Assembly (NCBI GenBank): GCA_030141605.1
Contig: JAQGDQ010000024.1
Span: 761,501-825,500 of the forward strand
Reading direction: 5' to 3'
Source: Tubiluchus corallicola
Lineage: Eukaryota; Priapulida; Priapulimorpha; Priapulimorphida; Tubiluchidae
DNA: 64,000 nt
The translations under genes and the position numbers were made by a program. Shown here one piece after another: positions 13,270 through 25,190 of this stretch; position 1 is the stretch's first letter, and each line of letters begins with the position of its first letter. The notes below the pieces were generated by a model. It searched no databases and was not told the DNA's origin. It was given only the letters and a program-made list of their open reading frames with translations.

Positions 13270-13990
13270 CTTTGCAAGACGGCCATCTTGGAATGTTAGA
13301 GGCGAACCTAGTGTTAATCGTGAGTAAATTATGATAAAGTGATGGCTCGTTCAGCATTCTTATCGTGAGTGCGTATAAATCAAGCCAATTTCCCGCAAAC
13401 ACGAACGGGATAAATCATAATTTCTAAACCCGGATCGCTAATTATCGATCACGCCAGCCATGAATCAAGTTTTCTTAATTAGAAACAGTCGAAGAATTTC
13501 TATCCATCTTCCACTGTCTGATATATTGGCAGAAATGCACGATGACGGCTATTGACACATGCATGAATGGAAACTCATTTCACTAACATGAAAACATGTA
13601 ATTTGTCGTCTAGCGCTAACCCCGTTTCCTCTCCATACTAATATTCGCCGTAATAACTCATATAACATAGAATGGGCTTCGCTCATCAAGCTGAATCTGT
13701 CAAAATTAACTTGCATAGAAAAATTGTCTAGTACAAATCAGTTTGTTGCTTGGTAACCGGCGGCTGCGGTGCAAAATTACACGCCATAACTCACAATGCA
13801 AATCAGAGATATTCGGTTCGATTCAAAATGACAATTTCGTTTCCCCGAGGATAAAACAATCAGGGTGTTCAGACTTCCGCTAGTCTCTCTTCACTGCGAA
13901 TATTCAACTGAATGGTGGATTTTTTTTTAATTCACTGCGACTTTGGTTGTGGAGAAACCAGAAATTTGGCGTGAAGAAGATGAATAATGA
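13270..13990. promoter_or_regulatory. Candidate conserved non-coding enhancer block
   Basis: The block is non-repetitive, GC-balanced and free of long frames. Motifs visible are a YY1-like GCCATCTTGG near 13281, homeodomain cores around TTAATTAG near 13476, an octamer ATGCAAAT at 13796-13803, and CpG-containing stretches. The function is inferred from texture and position only. Confidence 0.28.
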
Positions 13991-14089
13991 GTTAGTGTAA
14001 AGAAGACGACGAGTTAAGCTTTCGACGTAGTCTAATGACAGACAAGCTTTGAATCCATTGGATTTGTTATCATGTTTGTGTAAGTTTGT

Positions 14090-14335
14090 TGATTACTATT
14101 CATACCAACACGGAACACCTGATTTCTGCGGTAATCTAGACAACAAATCGGTGACATAATGACCTGTTGAGAATCGCAATCAATTGTCCAATAAGATTCT
14201 GGTGAGGTATATTCCGCCAGGTAGTAATATTAATGCTGCCAGGCCTTGGTTGAATCACGGCAAAAGGGCCCCCAAGTCTGTTCATTCGGTCTAATAATTC
14301 TTACACAAAGGGCTGAGTAAGGCGAGTAGGCCTAA
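14090..14335. promoter_or_regulatory. Candidate regulatory block
   Basis: A GC-balanced, non-repetitive stretch ending shortly before a CT microsatellite. It contains ATAATGACCTG, CAATCAATTG and AATATTAATGC sites and no coding frame. It may be a continuation of the block ending at 13990. Confidence 0.22.
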
Positions 14336-14399
14336 CGATTGCTCACAGCACGACCTGGCCCATTGATCACTGTATAAATGAATCTGATTCTGATTACTC

Positions 14400-14530
<131 letters not shown>

Positions 14531-16139
14531 AAGATCAAAGGATTGGATATTACTTTTTTGTAATAATCAAGACACGATCATTAATGTGTTCCTATACTCA
14601 GATACAATAACGCAGTTTTACATTGAACCAACACCATTTAACGGAGGAAGAAAACTGAGTTAAGCGAGTGCAAAAACTTAATTCATCTACGATCACTAAT
14701 CGATCATTTGGTATTAAAAATACATTACATTTTGCACGCCAAGTGCCACTAAAACAACAGCTACTGTGAATTGTGAAAGAGTACTGGAAGAAGAAGTTGT
14801 CTACAGTGTTATTTGAGACGACTCCGATTCAAAGTCAGGATTTGAAACCATTATAGCAGTTTCTCACATAAGTTTAAAATTTCCATGAGTAACGTTGAGC
14901 ACATTTTAAGAATGTTTATAAACCCAGGCCAGTGGGTAAAAGACGAAAAGCCGAAATGACGTCAAGTAAAAAGCGACCAGTTGAATCGCGACTGTCAAAA
15001 ACAAAGAAAGAGACAATTTTTCAAACTTATTTTGTGAATACCGCAACAATCACAAATCAGATTTTGATAAAGATAGAACCAATGGTTATGTTTACTGGAG
15101 AAAAGTTACTGGAAGACGTCGCCAACACATTCAGTAACCATACATTGAGGAAAAACTGCCAAAACACTAAAATGTTATCAAATTTTAAGTCAATAAATTT
15201 CAAAACTATTACAGCAAGTGAAATAAGTGCTACTCAAAGTATCGCAATACAGGCAGCAGAGTCCCAAAGCCTGATATCTCAACAAAGTACCAAGCCATAT
15301 CTGTAGATTTGCAGTCATTTAAAGGGTATCCTCAAAACTTCCACCCAATGGACAGAAAACGGATTAGCATTGGATAATGTACATATAAACTAACGGTCCA
15401 CGTTCAGTAATCGATAACTGGTAAAAACCGCGCAAAATGTGAATAACTTGCCAACCACTTATAGCGTTTTGATATAGCTGACAGACAAAAGACAAAAAGG
15501 GCCTGAACACCAACGAAGAAACAACCATCAATCGACGATCAGTGATTGATAATTGATGAAAACTATCAAAAACACACCAAGCATGTTGGTAAAAAGCACG
15601 CCAAACAATTGACATTATAGAAAAAGTAACAAAATGTTCAAAATATGGTATAAACAGATAGCAAACTGTGAAGTATGGCTCAAAAATGAGGTTAGCCTAC
15701 AAGTTTGTTTTATTGTCCTTACAATTTTTTTAATATGGTCAATATTAACAAAATTCGTACTTTGTAGCAGTTTTGTGCACAGTTAACTTGTTTAAACTTT
15801 AAAGGCGTTATATGTTTTTATCTGTGTGAGACTGAGCGAGACGTTTGTTTTTGTTCTTTCATCTTATGCAGTTTTTCATATGTTTGCAATTAGAAGCATA
15901 ACATAACATTATATTACACGATGACTCTGTATGCACGTGGAGAAACCCCCCGGTGGGGAAAGTTTGAGATCGTCTTCTGGATTTACACGCTTCTTCTTTT
16001 ACCGTCATTTCAAAACCACAAGGAATCCCAGGAAAACACCAAAACTAGAAACGACTTTATTCATACTCTTTATGTACGATAGTGTTACTGATTTATGCTA
16101 TTGTGTGATATCATTTATCAATGGTTGTACACGTTTTTG
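14531..16139. other. Non-coding sequence with a weak internal duplication
   Basis: Open frames at 14932-15306 (plus, 124 codons) and 15364-15615 (minus) are not recognisable. Within 15400-15570 two stretches resemble each other (TCAGTAATCGATAACTGGT near 15408 and TCAGTGATTGATAATTGAT near 15540), suggesting an old tandem duplication about 130 bp apart. Confidence 0.35.
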
Positions 16140-16470
16140 AAGTGGCTATCATGCCGACAGCCCCATTATTTCCCACAATCCAACGCGCGGCTTTGTTTGA
16201 CAGATCACGCAGTAGCGTGAAAATTTGTTAAAAACTTATGCAAAATTTGAGTGATTGCATGCGGATGGATTTTAACGAGGTTCTGCCACTCATTAGCTGG
16301 AGTAATTACACGCCTAACATGGCATAGAAATTGTAATCAGAGTCCAGATTGAAATATCAGTTTTAATTATGTGCAAGCTGTTGTTATCCATGCCCATGGG
16401 AAGGCATTTTTATCGGCAACTGCGCGGCTACTGATTAATTCCAATATAACGTGAGCGACTAAAGGGAAGT
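16140..16470. promoter_or_regulatory. Candidate conserved non-coding enhancer block
   Basis: Non-repetitive and GC-balanced. TTTGTTTGACAGATCA around 16192-16207 combines a forkhead-like TTTGTTTG with a TALE-type TGACAG. GGAGTAATTACACG follows near 16299, and further TAATTATG and ATTAATTCC sites lie to the right. There is no coding frame, and the function is inferred. Confidence 0.3.
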
Positions 16471-16654
16471 GTAGAGGAATAAGACGCCGAATGTAATAGA
16501 GAAATGAAAAACAGACGGAGACGATTGAAAAACAAATTACGTAATGTAAATAATTACGTATTAAAACATAGTAAGAGTGAAGGAAGAGCTTTTAGGAAAG
16601 AAAGTGAAACAGTGTCAGCTGAACTGATCCAATATCACATAAGTATGTACAATG

Positions 16655-16765
16655 AATTATGAAAAAGACGGTGATAATGACGATGACGGTGCTGATGACG
16701 ATGATGGTGATGATGATACTGAAAATGACGATGATAATAATAATAATAATGGTCATGAAGACGAA
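16655..16765. repeat. Imperfect GATGAC/AATAAT low-complexity tract
   Basis: Degenerate GATGACGATGATGGTGATGA units run into an AATAAT run near 16736-16750. Too degenerate to count units. Confidence 0.7.
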
Positions 16766-16971
16766 GAAGATGAAAACGATTAAAAATAAATTACATTATT
16801 TACGTAAATATCTAAGTATGGTAAGAGTGAAAGAAACGTTTGAGGAAGTAAAGCAAAAAGTAAACGAAGCCTCATACATATCTCCTTTCCTAAAGATACC
16901 AGTGCAACACATAACAACCAGAATGCTGTCCATAACAATGGACAGATTCGTTAAGGGTTGGATTGTACATA

Positions 16972-17093
<122 letters not shown>

Positions 17094-19059
17094 AAATAAC
17101 TAATTAATAGCTACATCGTGTTCTGATTACACTATAAGGATAGGACAAAAGCACTTACACAGCGTTTTACGAAAACAGTAACGGTACATCTACAAGTATA
17201 TCTTTATAAAAAGTATTTACAAACATGGAATGCAGGTATATCGTGTTGAAAAAAGAGGAACTTTCGCTAAAAAATAAGATTCTGTGGTAACACCTAGGTT
17301 TTCAAGAACAAAAGTGACAAGTCACGCAATAGGATTTATCCCCAATGTGCATAAACCATTTATTTCAGCTGGTCTGGTTAGCACAGCCTAGGCTCCCTCT
17401 AAAGTGATTAATACGATCCCATAAACTCATGTTTCGTCTCAAAGAGAAATGTAAAACTACAAATTTGCTTTCAGGCAAAGAGCTACGGCTTTCATATTAA
17501 GAAACCTTGCAATTCTGAATATTTCACATTCGACAAAAACCGATTACATCGCTGAGTAATATTATTTGCTGAAACCATGGTAACGGCAGAAACGAAATGA
17601 TGGAAACAAAACAAAAAGGAAAGAATAAGTGATTGGATTTGAGGATAAGAATGTAGGCTGTGATGACGTGCTGATTATGCAAGTCGCGATTTTTGGGCAG
17701 CTTATTTACACAAGTTCAGCATGCAGTAGAGGGGAAGAAAAGAGAAAGGTGTTGAAACCACACCTATTGGTAAAGTTTGAGAATGTAAAAGGTTGTATTC
17801 TGTGTGATCAGTTACCTTGGGTTCTTTAGCGGAGCAGTTACATGTACAACACATACTGTTCTAACAGTGGAAATGTTGAAGAAATGAATGGTGTAAAGAA
17901 CCGAAAAGGCTGCTACCCGAAATATTGCGTCGAAGTTAAAGAGAACTATACACGAAGAACAAACTCGCAATGGTAAGGCACAAGTATAAAGGCAAACATA
18001 TATACACGGAAAAACCACCATGAAATCATCACAATCGCCCGTTATTCAAGCCAGAAGACGGCAGAACAAAAACAAGTCCACTGTTTCAGAAATAGATTAC
18101 ATCAAATTTAACTTGCTTTTAAAACAACATTGTTGAAATTTATACAAGATGCGTTTATATTGAAACATACAATCAGCAGAACTGTCCAGACCTAACCTTG
18201 AATAGCCTCTAACAACGTATGCTTACATTAGTTAGAATGCTAAAAGAAAAGCGCTCTAGTTGAAAAGTGATCTCAGAACAAATCCTGCAAATCCGAATAA
18301 AGGACCAGAAGAAACTAAACAACCCAACCTAGCTGGAACCGCTAAAGGAGAAGTTTATAACACCACCAGTATCACCATTTACAACAGAACCTAAGATAGC
18401 GTTTAAAATTAAGAAAAGACTGTTTTTTTTATCTATGTGTGAGCATGAGTATCTTGAAGTTCCACAATAATGAGCAAAAATGTAAAAAAACCCAACGACA
18501 AGAGTATTTATAAATGATTTTGAACAAGCTGTGCTGCACTGAGGGTGTATCTGCAGACGCTTTGGAACAAACCTGTGTGACAAACCGTCTCTCTTAATAG
18601 TTCCGCATAGGATGATTCCGCCTTCTTGTAATGCGATAAAATGTTGACAATCAGCGACGAAAAATCAATCGTCTGAATAAAATAACTATCGGCAAAAAGA
18701 ATGCTGATATCTCCAGAACTCAGCCAAAGGTCACGTGACTGGCGGGAGGCGCAATGATGCATCCGATAATCTCATCTTCGTTTCAGACATTTTTTATGAT
18801 TTGAAACCAAAATAACTAAATATATGCAGTGGGTGGCACGCATGACTCATAATTATGATGGTTTCACATTTCCTTGTTTTTGAATCACAAAGGTTTTAGA
18901 AAGATTCAAATAATTTAAGTATTTTGCATCTCCTAGTTTGACTCATTGCTTGTTCAAGTAAACAATTAACAATCGTGAAAATAATTATACTTACATTATT
19001 TGAAAAATATATTACACAAAAAAAGAAAAAACAACTAAGCGATAATTTTGTCTGTCAAG
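17094..19059. other. Non-coding sequence, nothing recognised
   Basis: AT-rich. Open frames are under 85 codons, with no domain. CACGTGACTGGCGGGAGGCGC near 18731 is an isolated GC-rich spot. Confidence 0.45.
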
Positions 19060-19500
19060 CATGCAGAAAAGAAACTGGCCAATTATGACAACAAAAGATT
19101 TCACAGCAAGTTATGCAGGGCGTTTCCCACTGCGCACGACAACGTTTACAACAATAATTGACCTGGCCCGAATTAAACATGTATGATTCTACATAATTTC
19201 TGCCAGATTTATGGCGGCCGATTATAGACAAAGATGCACTGTACGAAGTATTGCGTACAGACCGAAATCTTTACGACTGACTGTATCTACCGAATAACGG
19301 GTATAATTATGTCGCTTTTATGGCGCTCTAATGAAATTTTATGAGCGCTTGATACAGAGTTATGACATTTGGCTTCAATGCTTTTCTCAGATGTAATGAG
19401 CCAGGCAAGATTATTGCAATCATAACCGGCCAGGATAGACACTCATTTCAATGTTTCTGAATTCAGGGATTCAACACGTATTATCGTGTCCCGCAGGACA
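19060..19500. promoter_or_regulatory. Candidate conserved non-coding enhancer block
   Basis: The block holds CCAATTATGACA near 19079, AACAATAATTGACC near 19150, TTTATGGCGGCCGATTATAG near 19209 and TTATGGCGCTCTAATG near 19318, with no coding frame. The texture is like the other candidate blocks. No conservation test was possible. Confidence 0.28.
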
Positions 19501-19779
19501 ATCATTTAAGAACATCAGTGAATACTAGACTATTCATCATGTTAATCATTTGAATATTTCTAAAGTCCATACAATTCACTGCAATTATAACACTTAAATT
19601 GTCTAATGACTAATAATAATAGCAAAAATGACCAAACAATGAATTTACATAAAGTTGTACTGATATCCATTATCAGTCAAGTAAAAGTATGCGAAGGATC
19701 TTCGAATGATAATCAACAGCTATTATAACAATCTTCAACGTACCTTCCGTCAGTATGGTGTTTACATAAAGAACGTAAG

Positions 19780-20331
19780 ATGACAATGTTTAGGTCCTAT
19801 ATGAGTTTAATTTTGATCCTGCACCGAAAAAAGGTTGCCGCATGTAAAAAAATCTATGCCAGACAGGAAATTAGTCAAATTTTTGATGTAATGAAAAATT
19901 TTCTCCAAAGTATCATCTACATAGACCGTGGAGTGCTACCTTCCGAAGAAGAGTTATTCCTTCAGGAGAAGTACCAATGTCACAGAGTAATCAACACGTG
20001 GGGACGGGAAATCCTTGCAGAAAATAGCGAAACAGATTTCATTCTCTGGAAACATAGAGAAAGAAAACGTGAGAAGTCCATCGCTGCATTAAACAAGGCA
20101 GAACGTAATTCTTCATGCTCATTTATTTCCAAGACTAAATTTTGTCAAAATAAAGAAATTTGTGGAACTGCGTTTCTAAACAGAAAAACAAACTACAGAA
20201 ATACATATTTTGATCAGTTTACGCTTGCTAAAAACCATCTCCAGATCCTTTATTTTATTCCAATCTTACTTTTTCTTATCAAGTCTTGTTTTAATCCATT
20301 TAGAAAAAGCAAAGTTAGTGGCTATAATTAA
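19780..20331 (+). CDS. Unrecognised 183-codon open frame, probably not a gene
   Basis: The open frame starts at an ATG and runs 183 codons, longer than other non-repeat frames in the non-coding parts. Its product is Lys-rich with a hydrophobic stretch near the C-terminus (roughly residues 153-168, QILYFIPILLFLIKSC). I do not recognise a domain, a signal peptide or convincing splice sites, and the codon choice looks like the surrounding AT-rich DNA. A chance frame in an intron or a decayed element fragment is more likely than a gene. Confidence 0.1.
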   Translation: MTMFRSYMSLILILHRKKVAACKKIYARQEISQIFDVMKNFLQSIIYIDRGVLPSEEELFLQEKYQCHRVINTWGREILAENSETDFILWKHRERKREKSIAALNKAERNSSCSFISKTKFCQNKEICGTAFLNRKTNYRNTYFDQFTLAKNHLQILYFIPILLFLIKSCFNPFRKSKVSGYN

Positions 20332-22019
20332 CTAGTTTAGTATACTTTCATTTTGAGCATTAGAAATCTGAGAGGAACATATTTTTTGTGCTGTGGATCT
20401 ATTGCAATTCAAGGAAACACTTGGTAAGGATGAGATGAGAACAATTTCTGCAGATATAACTCATATGATGGCAGCAAAGAAGAAGCCGACATGATATGTT
20501 CAAACGACATATATGAAAATCGCTAGCCGGAAAACAAATAGATAACATTGTCGTTTTTACATTTGGAGTGGAAACACAGTGCCTCAGCAAGGGCGCACAC
20601 CGAGAAATCTCAATGTCTAAAAAGCAATAAGAGAAATGCAATAATTGCAGAAATAAACCATAAAACAGCCAGACTTCAAAAAATTAGACTGTGCTTACTG
20701 ACGGCAAATAAACGCTTAATAACCACAGGAAGTTTTGAATGTGTAATATTTATTCAGCGAGAGACGGGCGAGGTTCATACAACATTCACGTGCCAATACA
20801 TATGTGAGAGGGTAAAATAAACCCGTCGAAGTTGATGGGTTCATAATCAGCCGTGTATTGAGCGCCGCTGAAAAAAAACTTGCCAACATTTTTGCACAAA
20901 GCAATCACGGCAAATGTAGAAACGCGAGCAATTCCGCGTGTGTTTTCAAAAGACCAAGGCGTCGGACTTGCATATTTGTATAACAGTTATGAGTAAAGAA
21001 GGTATTGTCTGTCGCAGAACTATACGTCCCAGCCAAATGGTGTCTGATTTTGGTAGCAATAAAATGGTTTGATTTTCCAATTAGTAGAACAAAAGCAACT
21101 CGCAGAAACGTGCAAAAGTAAGAAAAGTGGTCAGTAAGCAACTGAAAGGATTTTAGTAGCGACTGTAATGGCATGGTAATAATATCTGCAAATTCACACA
21201 CACGAATAACTGATAGTTATCAAGACATGGATTCGTAACCTAAAAAAATACACTTCGCAGTGTATTTCCCGTATTAAGGGCGTCATTCCTATCCTCAATC
21301 AGCTTATAAAACATTTGAATAAAACAGGAGCTACTTTTATGCAGTTGTTAGCCTTCTTTGTAGAGACAATAGGGGGAAAGGAATTATGGAGATTTGGTCC
21401 CAAGACGGACCAAGGGCTCTACCTGTCAAATCAGTTACTCGTGCTCATAGAGGCCTAACTCTTGCTGCACTGATAGGCAACCTCTGATCAAAGCTTGCTG
21501 ACTTATCCATTGTGCCGCTGCATTTCCAATGTTTTTGCATTAAAATTGCAAATAATTATTTTACTTTGCTATGTTATTATAAGTAATGCTATCTCCTCTG
21601 ACAGAGTGCAAGACGTTAAAGAAGAGGCACAAGCAACCTTGCCTAAGAAATACCCTGTACTAATGAGTTAGCAAGAGCTTTAATCAGCCTGAAATTTCTC
21701 AGCATTACGTGTTCAGGAGATGTCATTTTCTAAATAGAGGACAAAAATAATTCAAATAATCGGGCGCTCGTGTAAGCACAAAGACGTTTTTATCAATTTA
21801 TTTCATCTTTTCACGTTTTTCTTAAAAGCTCAGCTCTGATTATGAGAGCAAAACAAATGCAATAGAAACTACTCAGCGTGCAATAATTACCCAAGTATAA
21901 GAAGAGACGAGCAAAGGGCAGACGCAGAAGATGTGCGAAGGAACGACTGTGGTGTCGAGCTCGACTGCAGCTCCGACGGCATAGCTTCCCAACAAACAAC
22001 TTTAGAAAACAATAAGCCC
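20332..22019. other. Non-coding sequence, nothing recognised
   Basis: Mixed AT-rich sequence. Several frames of 60-98 codons lack domains and splice context. Confidence 0.45.
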
Positions 22020-22350
22020 AGGTAATGGATGTTTACAAACAATGCGGCGATAAATGGATTTTTTGAGGGTGGATGCGACTTAAATGTGGGACACGTAAAT
22101 GCGCTATTATGGATGCGGTCCTCAGTCGTGTCAATTTACATGCGAACAATAATGAGTATAATCACAGCTTGATTCCTCGCTATTCCCATTCTCCCGCGGA
22201 TTATACATGTAATAATACGCTTCCATTAACGAAGCCTTCTCGGGCGAAGAAAAATGACAAAAAGTTGAGAGTATGCATGCGTTTTGTGTCAGTGACAGAC
22301 CGGCCAAGCCGCAGCCGTTGTCAGTTGCACACGGTGATCGCATCTTAGAA
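22020..22350. promoter_or_regulatory. Candidate regulatory block
   Basis: A GC-balanced, CpG-containing stretch open on both strands for 70-91 codons but with no recognisable protein. The dual openness reflects composition. Position and texture suggest a regulatory block, weakly. Confidence 0.2.
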
Positions 22351-22647
22351 AGCTAATGTATTACACGATGAAAGCAAGACATTCAGGTGGCTCAGGACAG
22401 GGTGCGGGCGTCCAGCATATGCCCAAAAAAAACTAGACAGTCAGAATAAATGGATGGAACAATAAATGATAATGATGAAGATTAAGTCGAAATGGAAATA
22501 CTTTCCAACAGCCATTTTTTTGTTTTTTGAAGCTCAGTTTCGTTTCCCATATTAATGGTAGTGATGTACTCTACACTTGAAAAAGCGTGTTTTTTTTAGT
22601 TAGGGATATTAGTAATATCGTTGAGGATTTATTGAATTCATGGTTGT

Positions 22648-22710
22648 TGTTATCGTCGTCGTCGTCGTTGTTGTTGTTGCTGCTGCTGCTGTTATTGTTA
22701 TTGTTGTTTT
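22648..22710. repeat. Compound trinucleotide repeat (GTC/GTT/GCT/ATT)
   Basis: Successive short runs: GTCGTCGTCGTC, then GTTGTTGTTGTT, then GCTGCTGCTGCT, then GTTATTGTTATT. The nested variants suggest slippage after point substitutions in one original trinucleotide array. Confidence 0.9.
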
Positions 22711-23059
22711 CCTACTGAAACAAAATTGCTTTGGTCTTTCTGATTCTACGATAAAGTCCTCACAGTCATAATCATGATCATTATAGTTATATGGTGGAAA
22801 GATTTACTTTTTATATTAGTTGCCAATCGTCATCATTGTCATCATCACAATCAGCAGCATCAGCATCAGTCACATTTCAATGAACACTACCCAAAAGGCT
22901 TAAGAAATGCCTCCCATATGCAAATATCTCACAGAAAACTTAAAAACTACATATGGTATATCAGCACGACTTCTTGCCTAAATAGTAACAAGCCCACCCC
23001 CATCATGTACTTATCATTGCACTGGTCTGTGTAATGCAAAATCTGCCTGCGAGTGATAA
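22711..23059. other. Non-coding sequence
   Basis: CAT/CAG-rich low-complexity sequence near 22830-22865 and an octamer ATGCAAAT near 22918. No gene seen. Confidence 0.45.
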
Positions 23060-23290
23060 GTGGGGAATTTCAGTATTTAATTACGCCTAGCAATGTTTTA
23101 TCATGTTACACAGGCACGAAGCCTTTTGCTTCATTAATTTCTCTTCTAATTATCCAGATGGGTAACGAGACGAACTGCAATCAGTCTGGCGCCCGCGGAT
23201 CGAGCTTTTTATGAAAAAAGAGGTAAAAACGCGTTAATCGCCGCGGCACAAACACGTGGCGGGGTGTCTAGAAGCCCTTTAGTGCCCAGT
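23060..23290. promoter_or_regulatory. Candidate conserved non-coding enhancer block
   Basis: GC-balanced and non-repetitive with dense homeodomain cores: GTATTTAATTACGCC near 23072, CTTCATTAATTTC near 23130 and TCTAATTATCCAGATG near 23144. A CpG-rich part (GGCGCCCGCGGATCG) lies near 23188. No coding frame. Confidence 0.3.
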
Positions 23291-24779
23291 GTTGTCAACG
23301 AAAATTAAGCCATTTACTTTTGGGCGTCTTCCCACAAAAAACCTTTGTAGCATATAAAATATTCATTTCGTTGCCAACAAACTCTTGCGACAAATCTCCT
23401 TTCATCCTGTGTGAGTCTAAAATAAGGTTGTGAACACTGTAGCGCAAGGGTTTTTTATTTGGTGAACTGTGCAAATCTACTTCACCATCAAAAATATTGG
23501 AATAAACAAAATGCAATATTGCAATATTGTTCTAATACATGCACGTAAATACAGGGGGAAAGAAAGGTTGCGTAATTCTCTCTTCTCTTTGTGCTGTGAT
23601 GTTACTAATTCTGCTTCAGTGATTTTGTTAACTGAATGGTGTAAGCTTAACACTATAAGAGTACAAAAACTATAGTTAAAGGTTAATCCGTTAAGATAAA
23701 GAATTCACACAAGTGCAATTAATTATTAGCCCTCTCTTTAAGGTTTGATGAAGACGATCTTCAGTAACAGCAGAATTAAGGATTTGGCCACCGCATCTCG
23801 GTCAGAGGGTATATTCTAGCAGCACAGTAAAAAAGGGGGAAGCGATAATAGAAAGATATTTTTAACATATAGTACACAGACCGAAAACATACACTTTTTA
23901 TATAATAAATAGTATATGACTCACTAATAAGTAAGTGCAGCTTTATTTCACAATTTAACACGACACACCTAACTCTTTGCATAAAAGCAAAAAGCAACTA
24001 AATAAACATCTTTGAATAATGGATACAACATTGAACTACCAATTTTCAATTAACCGATGCTGTAAAAATATGTTGCTTCTCGAGACAACAAAATGCTGAT
24101 ATCCACTTCATTTGATAAAATCATGAATACTGTCACAAGTCTTACCTAGAAACTGGCAGGTCTGAACGAATTCTACACTAATTTCTGAAAGAATAGCAAT
24201 TAAAGCATTGTCTCTCGTCTGCGTCGTTTTATATTATATGGTATCTTTATACTATGCAGTTGCAAAAATATTGAACTGACCTCTTCATATATATTGTACT
24301 AGCGTACTGAAAGTCAAAACAACATAAATAATTTGCGGGATGAAATGGATAACTGCATTACCGGATAAGAACCACTGCAGACTGAATCGTTAATAAGCAC
24401 ATATGAACAAGGCACTAATTTTGCAATGTTGAACATTCTGCTGCCCAAACTGTCTTTCATTAAACGTGTACGTAATGTAACTGCCACAATATTGCATCAC
24501 TTATATGGTAAGGAATATTGAAATGTGCCCTTCAAGATTTGAAGATGCATTAATGATATAGTTAAGCAAATTGATGAAACTAAATTTTAATGATTACAAA
24601 GTGTGAAGTGAACATTCCTCTAGTGCAGCTTTGTTAATTCAACAGCTATGAATGTTGACAAGCTATTCTTCATTACCCATCCTATCACCATCATCATCTT
24701 ATTCTCTTACATGCAGCATCCATCTTGCAATTTTCATCTCTCCTTAACAAACCAATGTCACATTACCGCTCAGATTTAC
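23291..24779. other. Non-coding sequence, nothing recognised
   Basis: AT-rich, short frames only. Confidence 0.45.
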
Positions 24780-25190
24780 ATGAGATATCCTGTCACTGCC
24801 TGACGTCATTTAAACTAATTGTCATCTTTAAAGAAAAATTTCTGTCAACATTTTATTAGCCTGCTTTTGATCTTTATGAATCCAATTAGGATGAGAGACA
24901 GACGTTCTTTGCTGAAATTTCGCATGCACTAATTCTGTTTTGCGTTTTAATGCAGTCTTGTCAAAATATGCCGCACAACGGGTTAGGCATTATTTTAGCC
25001 GAACCGACAGCGTTGGTTAATGATGCCGACGACTCGATCAATGGTTTTAAAGCTTAGACAAAACTCGGCACAATGTCAGAGTATAAGAGACGAGCAGTCG
25101 AATGACTAATGAAATTAATTTGGAATTTAGTTTAATGTAAAAGCGCGGTGTTAAAGCGCTTCCTGAACTGCATTGCCGATAATAACGTAA
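24780..25190. promoter_or_regulatory. Candidate conserved non-coding enhancer block
   Basis: Non-repetitive and GC-balanced, with TTTAAACTAATTGTC near 24809, GCATGCACTAATTCTG near 24922, AGGCATTATTTTAGCC near 24985 and TTAATGATGCCGACGACTCG near 25018. No coding frame. Enhancer role inferred. Confidence 0.28.

Noticed and set aside
14932-15306. 124-codon plus-strand frame, Lys/Thr/Ser-rich.
   Set aside because: No recognisable domain or splice context, and it starts at a non-ATG codon (GTG).
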